This document shows positions 1-8,845 of a DNA stretch of 64,000 nt, piece by piece. A model generated the notes under the pieces. It saw nothing but the letters and a program-made list of their open reading frames with translations, did no database searches and was not told the origin of the DNA. Within the stretch, counting starts at the first letter, position 1; every line of letters begins with the position of its first letter. This DNA is from Pelagerythrobacter marensis. GTDB lineage: Bacteria; Pseudomonadota; Alphaproteobacteria; Sphingomonadales; Sphingomonadaceae. Where the stretch lies: NCBI RefSeq assembly GCF_001028625.1, contig NZ_CP011805.1:1674001-1738000 (forward strand). The letters run 5' to 3'. The position numbers and the translations under genes were made by a program.

Positions 1-1574
1 CCTTTCAGCAGAACGCCCAGCCAGTCGCGCAGAAAGGCCCGATTTACGGGCGTATCGGGCAATGCAAGGGGGTTGAACCCGGTCGGTTCGCCGGCGTTGA
101 TCCGGTCGTAACGACCACCGATCCCGCGAATGAAAAGCTCGCCCCCGCGATCCTTGTCGAACAGGATCGTGCGCGGTTTGAATTTCTGCGCCTGGGCAGC
201 GAGGAAGTTCATCACCACCGTCTTGCCCGAGCCCGAGGGTCCGATGACCGAAAAATTGCCCAGGTCGCCGCTGTGAAAGTTGAAGAAGAACGGCGTAGAG
301 CTGGTGGTCTGGAGCAGCGTCACCGCTTCGCCCCAGTGGTTGCCCTGCGCCTGGCCCAGCGCCATCCCGTGGAGCGACCCGAAGCCGGCCATATTGGCCG
401 AAGAGATCATCGCCCGGCGCACGATATACTGTTCGTTCCCGGGGAACTGGGCCCAGAACGCCGGTTCGAGGTTGGTATCCTCGCGCACGGCGATCGCTCC
501 GGTATCGGCCAGGGCCGCCGCGCATGACGCGGTCGCCTCGTCCAGTCGGGCAAGATCGCGTTCGCGCACCAGCACCGTGAGATGATGGTCACCGAACCCG
601 ACCGCTCCGTTGCCGAGGGCGTCGCGTGCGGCCAGCATGTCGGCGCGTTCCGCCGCAGCCTCTTCGTCCGCCGAACGCAGGCGGCGCAGGGCAAGATCCA
701 TTCGCTCACGCGCGGTTTGCCGTTCGGTCGGCGCATAGCTTTCCGACACGACCATTTCGCACGGCAGCCGCAGCAGGGAATCCAGCAGGCCGGGAGAAGT
801 GGCGTCGGGATATTCCTTGAGGCTCAGCATTGCGGCGAAGTCCGGCGCGCCCGATCCGCGCAGTTCCATCGCATCGAGGCCAAAACTGGCGCGGCGATAA
901 GGAAGCATCTGGCCGATATCGGTGTCTTCGCCAGGTCGGCGCACCGGCCGCATCTCGCCGTTATAGAGCGCGCTCAACAGTTCGAGCAGTTCGTTATTGG
1001 CCTTGCCCTCGGACCCTTCATAATCGCCGAGCACAGCCGCACCGTAAGCCTGCAGCGCCGCGACAAGCCCGGTTACTGCGGCCTTGAGTGCCCGGACATC
1101 CTTGGGATCGGCCTCGATCTCCTTGCGTCCCTTGCGGTTCCACATCTTGGCCGCACGTTCGGCAAGGCCAGCCTTGCCGCGCGCCGGCCGCCGGATGAGC
1201 GTGACGAACTGGTCGTTGACGAACAGCGCCCCCGATCCCAGCCGTTCCTTCCACCGCGCGTCGATGTGCTGGCTGAGGGGATCGTCGAATTCGGCATCCA
1301 GCTCGACCTCGACCCGCCGCCGGACCACATGATGATACATGACGAACCGCGCATCGAGCGTGGACCGCAGAACAACCTCGCGCGTGGCGGCGTGGGCATT
1401 CAGCGCATCGCTGTCCTCGGTTTCGAACAGAAGGCCCGGGACCTGGAGCGCCGTCATGACCGATCCGTCGCGCAGCAGGGCCGTGCTCTCGTCGATCAGG
1501 CGGGCATAGGGCAGGCGGTCGCCGGCGCGGGCTTCCTTCGCGCTCCAGGCGGCAGCTCCGATCCAATTGCTCAT
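1..1574 (-). CDS. virB4: VirB4-family type IV secretion ATPase (partial, runs off left edge)
   Basis: Reading leftward from ATG at 1574 gives about 524 residues without a stop up to the window edge, so the C-terminus is missing. Residues about 444-451 read GPSGSGKT (Walker A), followed by VVMNFLAAQAQ. The region before it matches the N-terminal half of VirB4/TrbE ATPases, which are usually about 800 aa with Walker A near this place. VirB4 is the inner-membrane-associated motor needed for pilus biogenesis and substrate transfer. The gene follows virB3 by 25 bases in what looks like a virB1-B2-B3-B4 operon. The identity is secure; whether the system conjugates DNA or exports proteins cannot be decided here. 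Confidence 0.9.
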   Translation of the reverse strand, partial: MSNWIGAAAWSAKEARAGDRLPYARLIDESTALLRDGSVMTALQVPGLLFETEDSDALNAHAATREVVLRSTLDARFVMYHHVVRRRVEVELDAEFDDPLSQHIDARWKERLGSGALFVNDQFVTLIRRPARGKAGLAERAAKMWNRKGRKEIEADPKDVRALKAAVTGLVAALQAYGAAVLGDYEGSEGKANNELLELLSALYNGEMRPVRRPGEDTDIGQMLPYRRASFGLDAMELRGSGAPDFAAMLSLKEYPDATSPGLLDSLLRLPCEMVVSESYAPTERQTARERMDLALRRLRSADEEAAAERADMLAARDALGNGAVGFGDHHLTVLVRERDLARLDEATASCAAALADTGAIAVREDTNLEPAFWAQFPGNEQYIVRRAMISSANMAGFGSLHGMALGQAQGNHWGEAVTLLQTTSSTPFFFNFHSGDLGNFSVIGPSGSGKTVVMNFLAAQAQKFKPRTILFDKDRGGELFIRGIGGRYDRINAGEPTGFNPLALPDTPVNRAFLRDWLGVLLK

Positions 1575-1599
1575 AATCGTATCGACCCCTTTCAGGTCA

Positions 1600-1884
1600 T
1601 CACGCCGCGTAGCTGTTGCAGCCCCAGCGTTTGAAATTCTTCACGCGCGGGCACTTGCTGACCTTCGTGATCCAAAGATCGAACACGCGCGGTTCACGCA
1701 GGCAGGCGAAATAGCCAACCCCGTGGATCACCAGTGCGGCGGGCAAGGCGAGGAAGCTGCCCGTGATCAGGAACAGCTCCGTCGTCACCGCCGCGTTGAT
1801 GATGAAATAATTGTACGTCACCCCCGCGAACATCTGCGGCCGGGTGAGCGCGCGATGGACGGGATGGCGGACGAGATGTTCCAC
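1600..1884 (-). CDS. virB3: VirB3-like inner membrane protein
   Basis: A protein of about 94 aa from GTG 1884; an in-frame extension to 1935 is possible but would run into virB2. It begins VEHLVRHPVHRALTRPQMFAG, continues into one long hydrophobic hairpin region, and ends with a basic Cys-containing tail. The short length, the HPVHRALTRP motif and the place between virB2 and virB4 are typical of VirB3, which works with VirB4 in pilus assembly at the inner membrane. The GTG overlaps the region just after the virB2 stop, suggesting translational coupling. Confidence 0.8.
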   Translation of the reverse strand: MEHLVRHPVHRALTRPQMFAGVTYNYFIINAAVTTELFLITGSFLALPAALVIHGVGYFACLREPRVFDLWITKVSKCPRVKNFKRWGCNSYAA

Positions 1885-1885
1885 A

Positions 1886-2188
1886 TCAGCCCCCGGCGGC
1901 CTGCTGGATGCCGGCAACGATCGAAGCTGCGCCAAACAGAATGAAGCACCCGATGATGACCGTGGCCCCGAAACGCCAGTTCATCCGCCCCGTGAGCATC
2001 AGAAACCCGACCGCGGCGACCGCCATCACGGCGACGGCGGTGGCGACATTGCCCAGCAGCGTCCCCTGAAGCCAGCCGAGCGCGGCAACGATCGGGCCGG
2101 ACCCTTGCGGATCGGCCACCTGCTGCGCCAGCGCAGCGGTAGGGCTCAGAAACAGGGGCAGAGCAGCAAGACGGGTAAACGATCGCAT
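1886..2188 (-). CDS. virB2: VirB2/TrbC-like major pilin
   Basis: 100 aa. It has a cleavable signal peptide (MRSFTRLAALPLFLSPTAALAQ) followed by two hydrophobic stretches (about residues 40-65 and 72-95), with GRMNWRF between them. This is the usual architecture of VirB2/TrbC pilins, whose mature subunit is an alpha-helical hairpin in the inner membrane before extrusion. It lies 6 bases after the virB1-like gene and touches virB3. The sequence is small and weakly conserved, so the call rests on architecture and gene order. Confidence 0.8.
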   Translation of the reverse strand: MRSFTRLAALPLFLSPTAALAQQVADPQGSGPIVAALGWLQGTLLGNVATAVAVMAVAAVGFLMLTGRMNWRFGATVIIGCFILFGAASIVAGIQQAAGG

Positions 2189-2194
2189 TGAGTA

Positions 2195-2839
2195 TCAATC
2201 CTCGCGGGAATGGTTGGAAAGGCGGCCCATGATCGCCGCCACGTAGTTTTTCGTTTCGCGGATATTGGGGATACCGCGGGCCCGCTCGACCCGGCCCGGC
2301 CCGGCGTTATACGCCGCCAGCGCCTTTTCCAGGTCGCCATCGAAACGATCGATCTGCGCACGCAGATACCGCGCGCCGCCTTCGAGGTTGGCGAAAGGAT
2401 CGCCGGGGTCGACCCCCAGCTCGCGCGCGGTCCCCGGCATGAGCTGGGCAAGGCCCCGCGCACCTACCGGTGACACCGCGTCGGGCCGCCAGCGGCTTTC
2501 CTGCCACACCAGGGCTTCTATCAATGCGGGGCTGAGATCGAACCGGCGAGCCAGCTCGTGAACCTTGGCGGCATAAGTGCTGGGGATCGCCGCGGAATGC
2601 CGCGCCGGATCGGCCACTGCACGGGTAGGCAAGGGGTAATCAGCCGCAAGCTCGACCAGCTCGGCCCCATCATTGGCGACAATCTGCGTTGGATCGACGG
2701 AATCGGCAGCGCTCGGCGCGCCGGCAATCCAGCGCGCACCCTTGCCTGCATCGATTTCCATGACGTCGGCCCGAACCGGGCTCGCCGTCCACGCTAGACA
2801 TGCCGCAATGGCGAGCAGTGGCGACCGCTTGAGAATCAT
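2195..2839 (-). CDS. virB1: VirB1-like lytic transglycosylase
   Basis: 214 aa from ATG 2839; upstream in-frame ATGs lack a signal peptide at the right place. It starts with an export signal (MILKRSPLLAIAACLAW) and carries a C-terminal SLT/goose-lysozyme domain. Visible motifs are ALVWQESRW (catalytic Glu), GARGLAQLMPGTA and ALAAYNAGPGRV, all hallmarks of family 1 transglycosylases. It would open peptidoglycan for type IV secretion assembly. It is the first gene of the leftward virB operon. A Pho-box-like repeat lies 35 bases upstream of its start. Confidence 0.9.
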   Translation of the reverse strand: MILKRSPLLAIAACLAWTASPVRADVMEIDAGKGARWIAGAPSAADSVDPTQIVANDGAELVELAADYPLPTRAVADPARHSAAIPSTYAAKVHELARRFDLSPALIEALVWQESRWRPDAVSPVGARGLAQLMPGTARELGVDPGDPFANLEGGARYLRAQIDRFDGDLEKALAAYNAGPGRVERARGIPNIRETKNYVAAIMGRLSNHSRED

Positions 2840-2873
2840 CGAACCCTCCGTCCATCTGCATTGCGCACCGTAC

Positions 2874-2891
2874 ATGACAGGTTGGTGACAG
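2874..2891 (-). promoter_or_regulatory. Pho-box-like direct repeat upstream of virB1
   Basis: On the minus strand this reads CTGTCAC-CAAC-CTGTCAT, two 7-base direct repeats separated by 4 bases. Both halves match the PhoB half-site CTGTCAY, although the CAAC spacer differs from the classic A/T-rich spacer. It sits 35-52 bases upstream of the virB1 start, a natural place for an activator-replaced -35 region. An almost identical 18-mer occurs at 8846-8863. Confidence 0.55.
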
Positions 2892-3005
2892 CAAGTTGGA
2901 TAGAATCAGGCATCTACGTCATGCTTGCCTGCGAATGGCGGCAATGCGTGCAGCTTACCTGAAAAGAGGCGGACGAGCCACTGAGGCGTTTTTCACGTAT
3001 CCTTC

Positions 3006-3031
3006 GGCGCGGAAGCGGGACCTTCCGCGCC
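3006..3031. terminator. Hairpin downstream of the TPR gene
   Basis: A perfect 10-bp inverted repeat, GGCGCGGAAG and CTTCCGCGCC, with a 6-base loop. It starts 10 bases beyond the stop of the leftward TPR gene. There is no strong T-tract, so it may be a weak terminator or an mRNA-stabilising hairpin. Confidence 0.5.
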
Positions 3032-3040
3032 GTTGAAGTA

Positions 3041-3409
3041 TCAGCGCATGGTAACCCGGCTCGCGTTCGAAGGAGCGAACTCGCCGCGCTCAAGCATCCG
3101 CAATGCCCGGCGGGCAAGATCGCGGGAATCGATCCAGTCCCCACCGGCAACTTCGAGGCGCAGAGCCGTTTCGCTGCGGGCAGCCGAACGGAACAGATCG
3201 CGCGCTTCCTGCTCGCGCCCTGCCCGCGCATAGGCAATACCAAGGTTGATCAACCGCGCAGGATCGTCTGCCTCCGTGTCGCTCGCCTCTTCCAGCACCG
3301 CGATCGCCGCCTGATTACGATTTGCGACAAGCTCATCGTAAGCCACGTCGGTCGAGGCTCCGGCCTGCGTCGTCAGGACCAGACCTACGATCATAGAACC
3401 AATAGCCAT
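3041..3409 (-). CDS. Small secreted TPR-repeat protein
   Basis: 122 aa from ATG 3409, which has GGAGAG about 8 bases upstream; the 20-residue in-frame extension lacks a ribosome site and would not begin with a signal. It has an N-terminal signal-like segment (MAIGSMIVGLVLTTQAGA) and about two tetratricopeptide-type helices (DPARLINLGIAYARAGREQE, then DLFRSAARSETALRLE). TPR proteins mediate protein contacts; the partner is unknown. It is divergent from the lipoprotein/receptor pair, and the shared upstream region contains a Pho-box-like repeat, so all three may be co-regulated. Confidence 0.65.
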   Translation of the reverse strand: MAIGSMIVGLVLTTQAGASTDVAYDELVANRNQAAIAVLEEASDTEADDPARLINLGIAYARAGREQEARDLFRSAARSETALRLEVAGGDWIDSRDLARRALRMLERGEFAPSNASRVTMR

Positions 3410-3482
3410 TATCTCTCTCCACTTTCGACTAACAGGAGGGAGAATGCGCGTGGCCCGTGCGCACTGCAACTAAAATGTCATA

Positions 3483-3500
3483 CTGTCATTATTCTGTAAC
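3483..3500 (+). promoter_or_regulatory. Pho-box-like repeat between the TPR and lipoprotein genes
   Basis: CTGTCAT-TATT-CTGTAAC matches 16 of 18 positions of the enterobacterial Pho box consensus CTGTCATAWAWCTGTMAY. A further TGTCAT precedes it at 3476-3481. The region is unusually A/T-rich compared with its surroundings and serves two divergent genes, as expected for a promoter. Confidence 0.55.
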
Positions 3501-3675
3501 TGTTGGCGCGATGCCCGATGATTTTGCCATACTTGACATATTGTAGTCGTATGGTTGTCGTTTAATATAAACACCCTCCTTGCAAAGAAAGTGTCACGCC
3601 ACGGTCCTACTCGGCAGATCGCGATCTCGAATTCGCGACCAATCGATTCTCGGTTTTTTGAGGGGACCGCTCGCT

Positions 3676-5241
3676 GTGAAAACCATTCAACGTTCTATCG
3701 TTCTCGGCTGCGGCCTGGCCATCCTGGCCGGCTGCGGTGCCGACGAGATTTCTTCGCCGGGCACTGGCGGCAATGTGATCATCAATCCGCCCGCAACGCC
3801 CCCGCCGCCTCCGCCGCCCCCCCCGCCGCCGCCCGCGACCGTTTCGCCGGCCGCAGGCTGCCCGACGATCGCCGACCCGCAGGGTCTGCTCGACGGCGGC
3901 ACGATCAGCGGCCCGACCGGCGAATACCGCATCTGCGAACTGCCCGAGCGCTTCAACGCGTCCTCGACCCTGCCCTATGTCGAAGGGCTCCTGTACTTCA
4001 TGGACGGCCGCGTGGACGTCGGCACCGATGGCGGCCCGACCGCTTCCAACGCTGATACGGACGTGACCCTGACGATCGAACCGGGCGCCATGTTCTACGC
4101 CACGGGTTCCTCGTTCCTGATGGTCAACCGCGGCAACCAGATCAATGCGGTCGGCACCGAGGACATGCCGATCATCTTTACCAGCCGCGACAACGTGCTG
4201 GGGATCAACGGTGAGAACTCGTCCGGCCAGTGGGGCGGCGTTGTTCTTGCTGGACGCGCTCCGATTACCGATTGTTCAGGCCCCAACACCACGCCGGGCA
4301 CCGTGAACTGCGAGCGCCAGGTCGAAGGTGCCACAGACACTGCGCTGTACGGCGGTGCTACCGACAATGACAGCTCGGGCACTATGAGCTACGTGCAGAT
4401 CCGCTATTCGGGCTTCGTCCTTTCGGGTAACAACGAACTGCAATCGCTGACCACCGGCGGCACGGGCACCGGCACCGAGCTGAGCCACATCATGAGCTAC
4501 AACAGCTCCGACGACGGTGTGGAATTCTTCGGCGGCCACGTGAACCTGAAGAACCTGATCGTGGTCGGGGCGGAAGACGACGCGCTCGACACCGACACCG
4601 GCGTAAAGGCGAACATGCAGTACGTGATCGCGATCAGCCGCGCCAACGCCGGCGACACAATCATCGAAGCGGATTCGACCAACACCAATATCGAGAACAC
4701 GCCGCGTCAGAACACGCAGATCTCGAACGCGACGTTCATCTATAACGGCGCCGTTCGCGACCAGGCGATCCGCATTCGCGGTGGTGCTGACTATGCGATC
4801 GTAAACTCGGTGCTGGTCGACGCGACCGGTTCCACCCCGTGCATCCGCATCGACGACACCGAAACCACCCGTGCGGCCAATGGCGGTCTCGACGATGTCG
4901 GCCCGCCGGTGTTCAATTCGTTCGTAATGGATTGCGCCACCGGGTTCCGCAACGGCAGCAACGGCGTTTCGGCGGCTGACGCCCAGGCGATCTACGATGC
5001 CGGCACGAACAACAACGCCGGTTTCACCAGCACCCTGGCGATGACTTTCGTCAACGGAGCCAACGAAAGCGGCGTGACGGCGTTCGACCCGACCGCGCTG
5101 TCGAGCTTCTTCGACAACGCCAACTACATCGGCGCGGTGCGCGACGATGCCGACACCTGGTACGCGGGCTGGACCTGCAACTCGGCGACGGCGAACTTCG
5201 GGACCAACACCGGAGATTGCACCTCGCTGCCGATCTACTGA
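3676..5241 (+). CDS. Lipoprotein with polyproline linker and beta-helix-like repeats
   Basis: 521 aa from GTG 3676, preceded by GAGGGG. The earlier in-frame ATG at 3580 would bury the signal. The start VKTIQRSIVLGCGLAILAGCG carries a lipobox (LAGC), so the protein should be lipid-anchored. A run of 12 prolines (about residues 41-54) forms a stiff linker. The remaining 450 residues are Gly/Asn/Thr/Asp-rich repeated strands (GGVVLAGRAP, ISNATFIYNG, YAIVNSVLVDATG) resembling a right-handed beta-helix or surface-exposed domain. It lies 116 bases before a TonB-dependent receptor on the same strand. That layout suggests a ligand-capturing partner of the receptor. I cannot name the ligand. Confidence 0.7.
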   Translation: MKTIQRSIVLGCGLAILAGCGADEISSPGTGGNVIINPPATPPPPPPPPPPPPATVSPAAGCPTIADPQGLLDGGTISGPTGEYRICELPERFNASSTLPYVEGLLYFMDGRVDVGTDGGPTASNADTDVTLTIEPGAMFYATGSSFLMVNRGNQINAVGTEDMPIIFTSRDNVLGINGENSSGQWGGVVLAGRAPITDCSGPNTTPGTVNCERQVEGATDTALYGGATDNDSSGTMSYVQIRYSGFVLSGNNELQSLTTGGTGTGTELSHIMSYNSSDDGVEFFGGHVNLKNLIVVGAEDDALDTDTGVKANMQYVIAISRANAGDTIIEADSTNTNIENTPRQNTQISNATFIYNGAVRDQAIRIRGGADYAIVNSVLVDATGSTPCIRIDDTETTRAANGGLDDVGPPVFNSFVMDCATGFRNGSNGVSAADAQAIYDAGTNNNAGFTSTLAMTFVNGANESGVTAFDPTALSSFFDNANYIGAVRDDADTWYAGWTCNSATANFGTNTGDCTSLPIY

Positions 5242-5357
5242 TCGGGCGATGAAGGGGGGAGGTGCCTCGCTTTTCGGCGGGCCGCCTCCCCACCCATTTT
5301 CGGGCCCTGTGCCCGCCGCACGTTTTTCGGACTTCTAGACGAAGGGGGCTTCCCATC

Positions 5358-8051
5358 ATGTCCACCGGCAAGCAGTTGGCGGGGCTGCTTTTGCTCACCA
5401 CCGCTCTCACTTTCCCTGGTGCCGCTCTGGCGCAAGGCACCGTTGGCTCTCCCGATACGGGCGCCGACGCAGCTTCTGCATCAGAGAACGAGGCGGAGCC
5501 GGCCGACCAGGCCGGCGACGTCGAAAGGCCCGCGGACGAAGCGGAGATATCCATTCCCGGCGGTGGCGGCGAGATCATCGTCACGGGCCGCCGCACGCGC
5601 GACGTAACGCGCAGCTCGACCCAAGTCGTTTCGGTGCTCACCAGCGAACAGATCGCGCGCACCGGCGAAGGCGACATTGCGGGCGCCCTGGGCCGCGTGA
5701 CCGGCCTTTCGGTACAGGGACAGGGCTTCGTGTATGTTCGCGGCCTGGGCGATCGCTATTCGCTCGCGCTGCTGAACGGGATGCCGCTCCCCAGCCCGCA
5801 GCCCCTGAGCCGCGTGGTACCGCTGGACCTCTTCCCGACCGACGTGGTCGCGTCCAGCTTCGTTCAGAAGACGTATTCCGCCAATTTCCCCGGCGAGTTC
5901 GGCGGCGGTGTCATCAACCTGACGACGCGCGCCATTCCCGATGAGAGCTTCATCAAGATCAGCGCCGGCATAAGCGGCGACGAGCAAACCACCTTTTCGA
6001 CCGGAAACGACTACTACGGTTCCGATTTCGACTGGTTCGGGTTCGATGACGGCACCCGCGATACCCCGCCCGCCCTGCGCGATTTCTTCGCCAGCGGTCT
6101 GCGGATGAGCGATCTGGAGGTCGATCAGCAAGCGATCGCGAAACAGCTCGGCAATCCGAACCTGGTGGTGACGCAGAAGGTCGAAGAACTTCCGGTGAAC
6201 TGGTCGGCAGGCCTCACCGCCGGCACGTCCTTCCCGATCTTCGGCGATGGGCAGTTCGGCGTCGTCGCCACCGCCGGCATCAGCAACAAGTGGCGCAACC
6301 GCTCGATCATCTCGCAGACCGCGATCAACACAGACCTCGACCTCAGCACCGATTTCCGCGATTTCGTGACCGACAACCGGATGCTGGTGAACGGACTGCT
6401 CGGCTTCGGGCTCGAAGTGGACGACCATCGCATCCGCTGGACCAACCTCTATATTCGCGACTCGTTGAAGCAGACGCGGCATTCGCTCGGCGACGATCTT
6501 CTCGATGGCGATACCCAGTTCATCCAGGATACCGCCTGGTACGAACGGCAGCTGCTCGACAGCCAGCTGGTCGCCGAATTGAAGTTCGGCGATCTCGATG
6601 TCGACTTGCGCGGCGGATACGCGGAGACGCGCCGTGAAGCGCCCTATGAATACAGCTTCACGTATGTCCGCACGAACAACGAGAACGACCCGCTGGGCGA
6701 TCTGTTCATCAACTCGCTCGACCGGCAGCGGGGCAGCGCTTCGGTCGCGTTCTCCCAACTCAAGGAAGAACTGTGGTACGGCGGGATCGACGTCGGGTAC
6801 GCCCTGACCGACTGGCTGCGCCTTACCGCGGGCTACGCCTATACCGATACCGATCGCTACTCCGAGCGCAGGGAATTCCTGTTCGATGCGGATTCCGGGT
6901 TCGAAGACGCCGTCGGCGCACTCCGCCCCGATCTTCTCCTCGGCGATGCGATCATCGATTACTACGACATCGGTCTGATCGAGAGCACGCAATCCGATCC
7001 AGCATTTGCGGCCGGGCTCGAAATTCATGCCGGATATGTGCAGACGCGCTTCAATCCGATCCAGGGTCTGACGCTCGATCTGGGCGTCAGGTACGAAGAG
7101 GCGACACAGCAGGTCAATCCGGTAGAAGTCTTTGCCGCGCCGACGAACTCGGGCAGTTCGACGCTGCTCGAAAACGATTACTATCTGCCGGCCGGCACGC
7201 TGACGTGGGAACTGACCGATTCGCTTCAGGCGCGGGTCAGCGCCTCGAAGACCATCGCCCGCCCGCAGTTTCGTGAGTTGATCTTCCAGACATATTACGA
7301 CCCGGAAACCGGACGCCAGTTCAACGGCAATCCGTTCCTGATCGACAGCGAGCTGACGAACTACGAAGGGCGGCTCGAATACTACTTCGGCCAGGGCAAC
7401 CGCGTTTCGATCGCCGGGTTCTACAAGGAAATCGAGAACCCAATCGAAATCTACTCATCGTTCTCCGACAACGTTCAGGTGGCCAGCTTCGCCAATGCGC
7501 CAAGCGCCACCCTGGCCGGGGCGGAGCTGGAGTTTCAGTACAACTACGACCTGCTCGATTGGGGTGGCTGGTTCGAAACCAAGCGGATCGTGACGGTGGC
7601 GAACTACACCTATACCGACTCCCAGATCGACGTTGCGCCAGACGACGTGACGCTGATCTTCCCGGGCGGCGAACGACCGGCGACAGACTATTTCCGCGAC
7701 GGCGTGCCGCTGACGGGCCAGTCGGATCACCTGCTCAACCTCCAGTTCGGACTGGAAGATCTGGACCGACTGCAGCAGTTCACCATGCTGTTTTCCTACG
7801 CCAGCGAGCGGGTCACTGCCCGCGGCACCAGCTCGCTTCCCGATATCGTGGAAGATCCGGGGCTGCGGGTGGATTTCGTCTATCGGCAGGAACTGGACCT
7901 GTTCCGCGTTCCCGTCGAACTCAAGCTGGAAGCGCGCAATATCTTCGGGCGCGACCACTACGAATTCCAGTCCAACGGGACCAACCGCATCGAAATCAAT
8001 ACATACGAAGTCGGCCAGAGTTTCGCGCTGTCGCTATCGACCGAATTCTGA
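5358..8051 (+). CDS. TonB-dependent outer membrane receptor
   Basis: 897 aa from ATG 5358 (GGGGG ribosome site; the upstream in-frame ATG gives no signal peptide). Signal peptide ends near ALAQ. An acidic linker is followed by a TonB box (GEIIVTGRRTRDV), the plug domain with RGLGDRYSLALLNGMPLPSP, and a 22-strand-type barrel ending in ...FALSLSTEF with terminal Phe. It imports a scarce ligand across the outer membrane using TonB energy. The neighbouring lipoprotein is probably its partner, and a Pho-box-like site upstream of the pair hints at response to phosphate or to the PhoB-like regulator downstream. The substrate is unknown. Confidence 0.92.
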   Translation: MSTGKQLAGLLLLTTALTFPGAALAQGTVGSPDTGADAASASENEAEPADQAGDVERPADEAEISIPGGGGEIIVTGRRTRDVTRSSTQVVSVLTSEQIARTGEGDIAGALGRVTGLSVQGQGFVYVRGLGDRYSLALLNGMPLPSPQPLSRVVPLDLFPTDVVASSFVQKTYSANFPGEFGGGVINLTTRAIPDESFIKISAGISGDEQTTFSTGNDYYGSDFDWFGFDDGTRDTPPALRDFFASGLRMSDLEVDQQAIAKQLGNPNLVVTQKVEELPVNWSAGLTAGTSFPIFGDGQFGVVATAGISNKWRNRSIISQTAINTDLDLSTDFRDFVTDNRMLVNGLLGFGLEVDDHRIRWTNLYIRDSLKQTRHSLGDDLLDGDTQFIQDTAWYERQLLDSQLVAELKFGDLDVDLRGGYAETRREAPYEYSFTYVRTNNENDPLGDLFINSLDRQRGSASVAFSQLKEELWYGGIDVGYALTDWLRLTAGYAYTDTDRYSERREFLFDADSGFEDAVGALRPDLLLGDAIIDYYDIGLIESTQSDPAFAAGLEIHAGYVQTRFNPIQGLTLDLGVRYEEATQQVNPVEVFAAPTNSGSSTLLENDYYLPAGTLTWELTDSLQARVSASKTIARPQFRELIFQTYYDPETGRQFNGNPFLIDSELTNYEGRLEYYFGQGNRVSIAGFYKEIENPIEIYSSFSDNVQVASFANAPSATLAGAELEFQYNYDLLDWGGWFETKRIVTVANYTYTDSQIDVAPDDVTLIFPGGERPATDYFRDGVPLTGQSDHLLNLQFGLEDLDRLQQFTMLFSYASERVTARGTSSLPDIVEDPGLRVDFVYRQELDLFRVPVELKLEARNIFGRDHYEFQSNGTNRIEINTYEVGQSFALSLSTEF

Positions 8052-8076
8052 CCCCGAGCCACTGGCCATCAAACGG

Positions 8077-8105
8077 AAAGGCCGCCCTCGTCGGGGCGGC
8101 CTTTT
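8077..8105. terminator. Bidirectional terminator hairpin
   Basis: AAGGCCGCCC and GGGGCGGCCTT form a strong stem with a short loop, followed by TTTT on the plus strand and preceded by A residues (T on the minus strand). It separates the converging receptor and PhoB-like genes. Confidence 0.85.
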
Positions 8106-8127
8106 CATTTGCAGCGGTGCAGTAGAT

Positions 8128-8802
8128 TCAGACGACGTCGTAAACGTAGCCCAGCGATCGAACGGTGCGCAGCGGACTGTCCGCGCCCGCCGTGCGGAGC
8201 GCGCGGCGCAAGCGGCCGACCCACACGTCGACAGTCCGCTCGTCGATCGGCGGTTCCAGTTTGCCCAGCCCCGCAATCAGTTCGGCCCGTGACAGAACCT
8301 GGTTGGGGTTTTCGGCGAAGAAGCGCAGCAGGCGAAATTCGTTGGGCCGCAACTGGATCGGGCGCCCGGCCCAGCGAGCTTGCAGCGCAGCCATGTCGAT
8401 CGCCAGTTCCCCGACTTCCAGCCGCTGCGCCGAATGGCGTCGCTGCTGATGCGATTGCAGGGCCAGCACACGATCCAGCACGGTACGGCGATCCAGCGGA
8501 CCAATCATGTAATCGTCCGCCCCCGCCCGCAACGCGCGTCGCCGATCGTCGATATCGTCGTTTTCGAGCACCATCGTGACATGCGCATCGGCCGTGCGAG
8601 CATCGGCGCGAAGGCGACGACACATCTCCAGCCCGGCAAGATCGTCCATCACCCAGTCGATGAAGGCCCACATCGGACCTTCCAGAAGCTGGCGCGGCCC
8701 GTCGGGATACAGCCGCGCGAACACGAAGCGTGTCCCGTCGTGCTCCAGTTCCTCGATCGTGTCGGCAATGTCAGCCGTTAGAAATATGTTGATGACGCCC
8801 AC
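8128..8802 (-). CDS. Atypical OmpR/PhoB-family response regulator with degenerate receiver
   Basis: 224 aa from GTG 8802, chosen because AGGGGAC sits just upstream and the resulting length is exactly that of PhoB-type regulators. The C-terminal winged helix is well preserved (about residues 127-224: IQLRPNEFRLLRFF, LSRAELI, ERTVDVWVGRLRRAL, VRSLGYVY). The receiver keeps a candidate phospho-Asp (FIDW, residue 49). It lacks the paired N-terminal acidic residues, and the conserved Lys is replaced by Gly (DYMIGPLD, residue 101), so phosphorylation may not control it in the usual way. It is convergent with the receptor gene, and a Pho-box-like repeat lies upstream of its own start, suggesting autoregulation. 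Confidence 0.85.
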   Translation of the reverse strand: MGVINIFLTADIADTIEELEHDGTRFVFARLYPDGPRQLLEGPMWAFIDWVMDDLAGLEMCRRLRADARTADAHVTMVLENDDIDDRRRALRAGADDYMIGPLDRRTVLDRVLALQSHQQRRHSAQRLEVGELAIDMAALQARWAGRPIQLRPNEFRLLRFFAENPNQVLSRAELIAGLGKLEPPIDERTVDVWVGRLRRALRTAGADSPLRTVRSLGYVYDVV

Positions 8803-8845
8803 GCCCGGCTGTCCCCTTTGTTCGGGGATGAAGTGCCGCGCTCTT

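Noticed and set aside
582..1634. A 350-codon plus-strand ORF over virB4
   Set aside because: The minus frame carries Walker A and VirB4 features; this is its antisense shadow.
5481..7028. A 515-codon minus-strand ORF inside the TonB receptor gene
   Set aside because: No signal, motif or ribosome site; the receptor on the plus strand explains the region.
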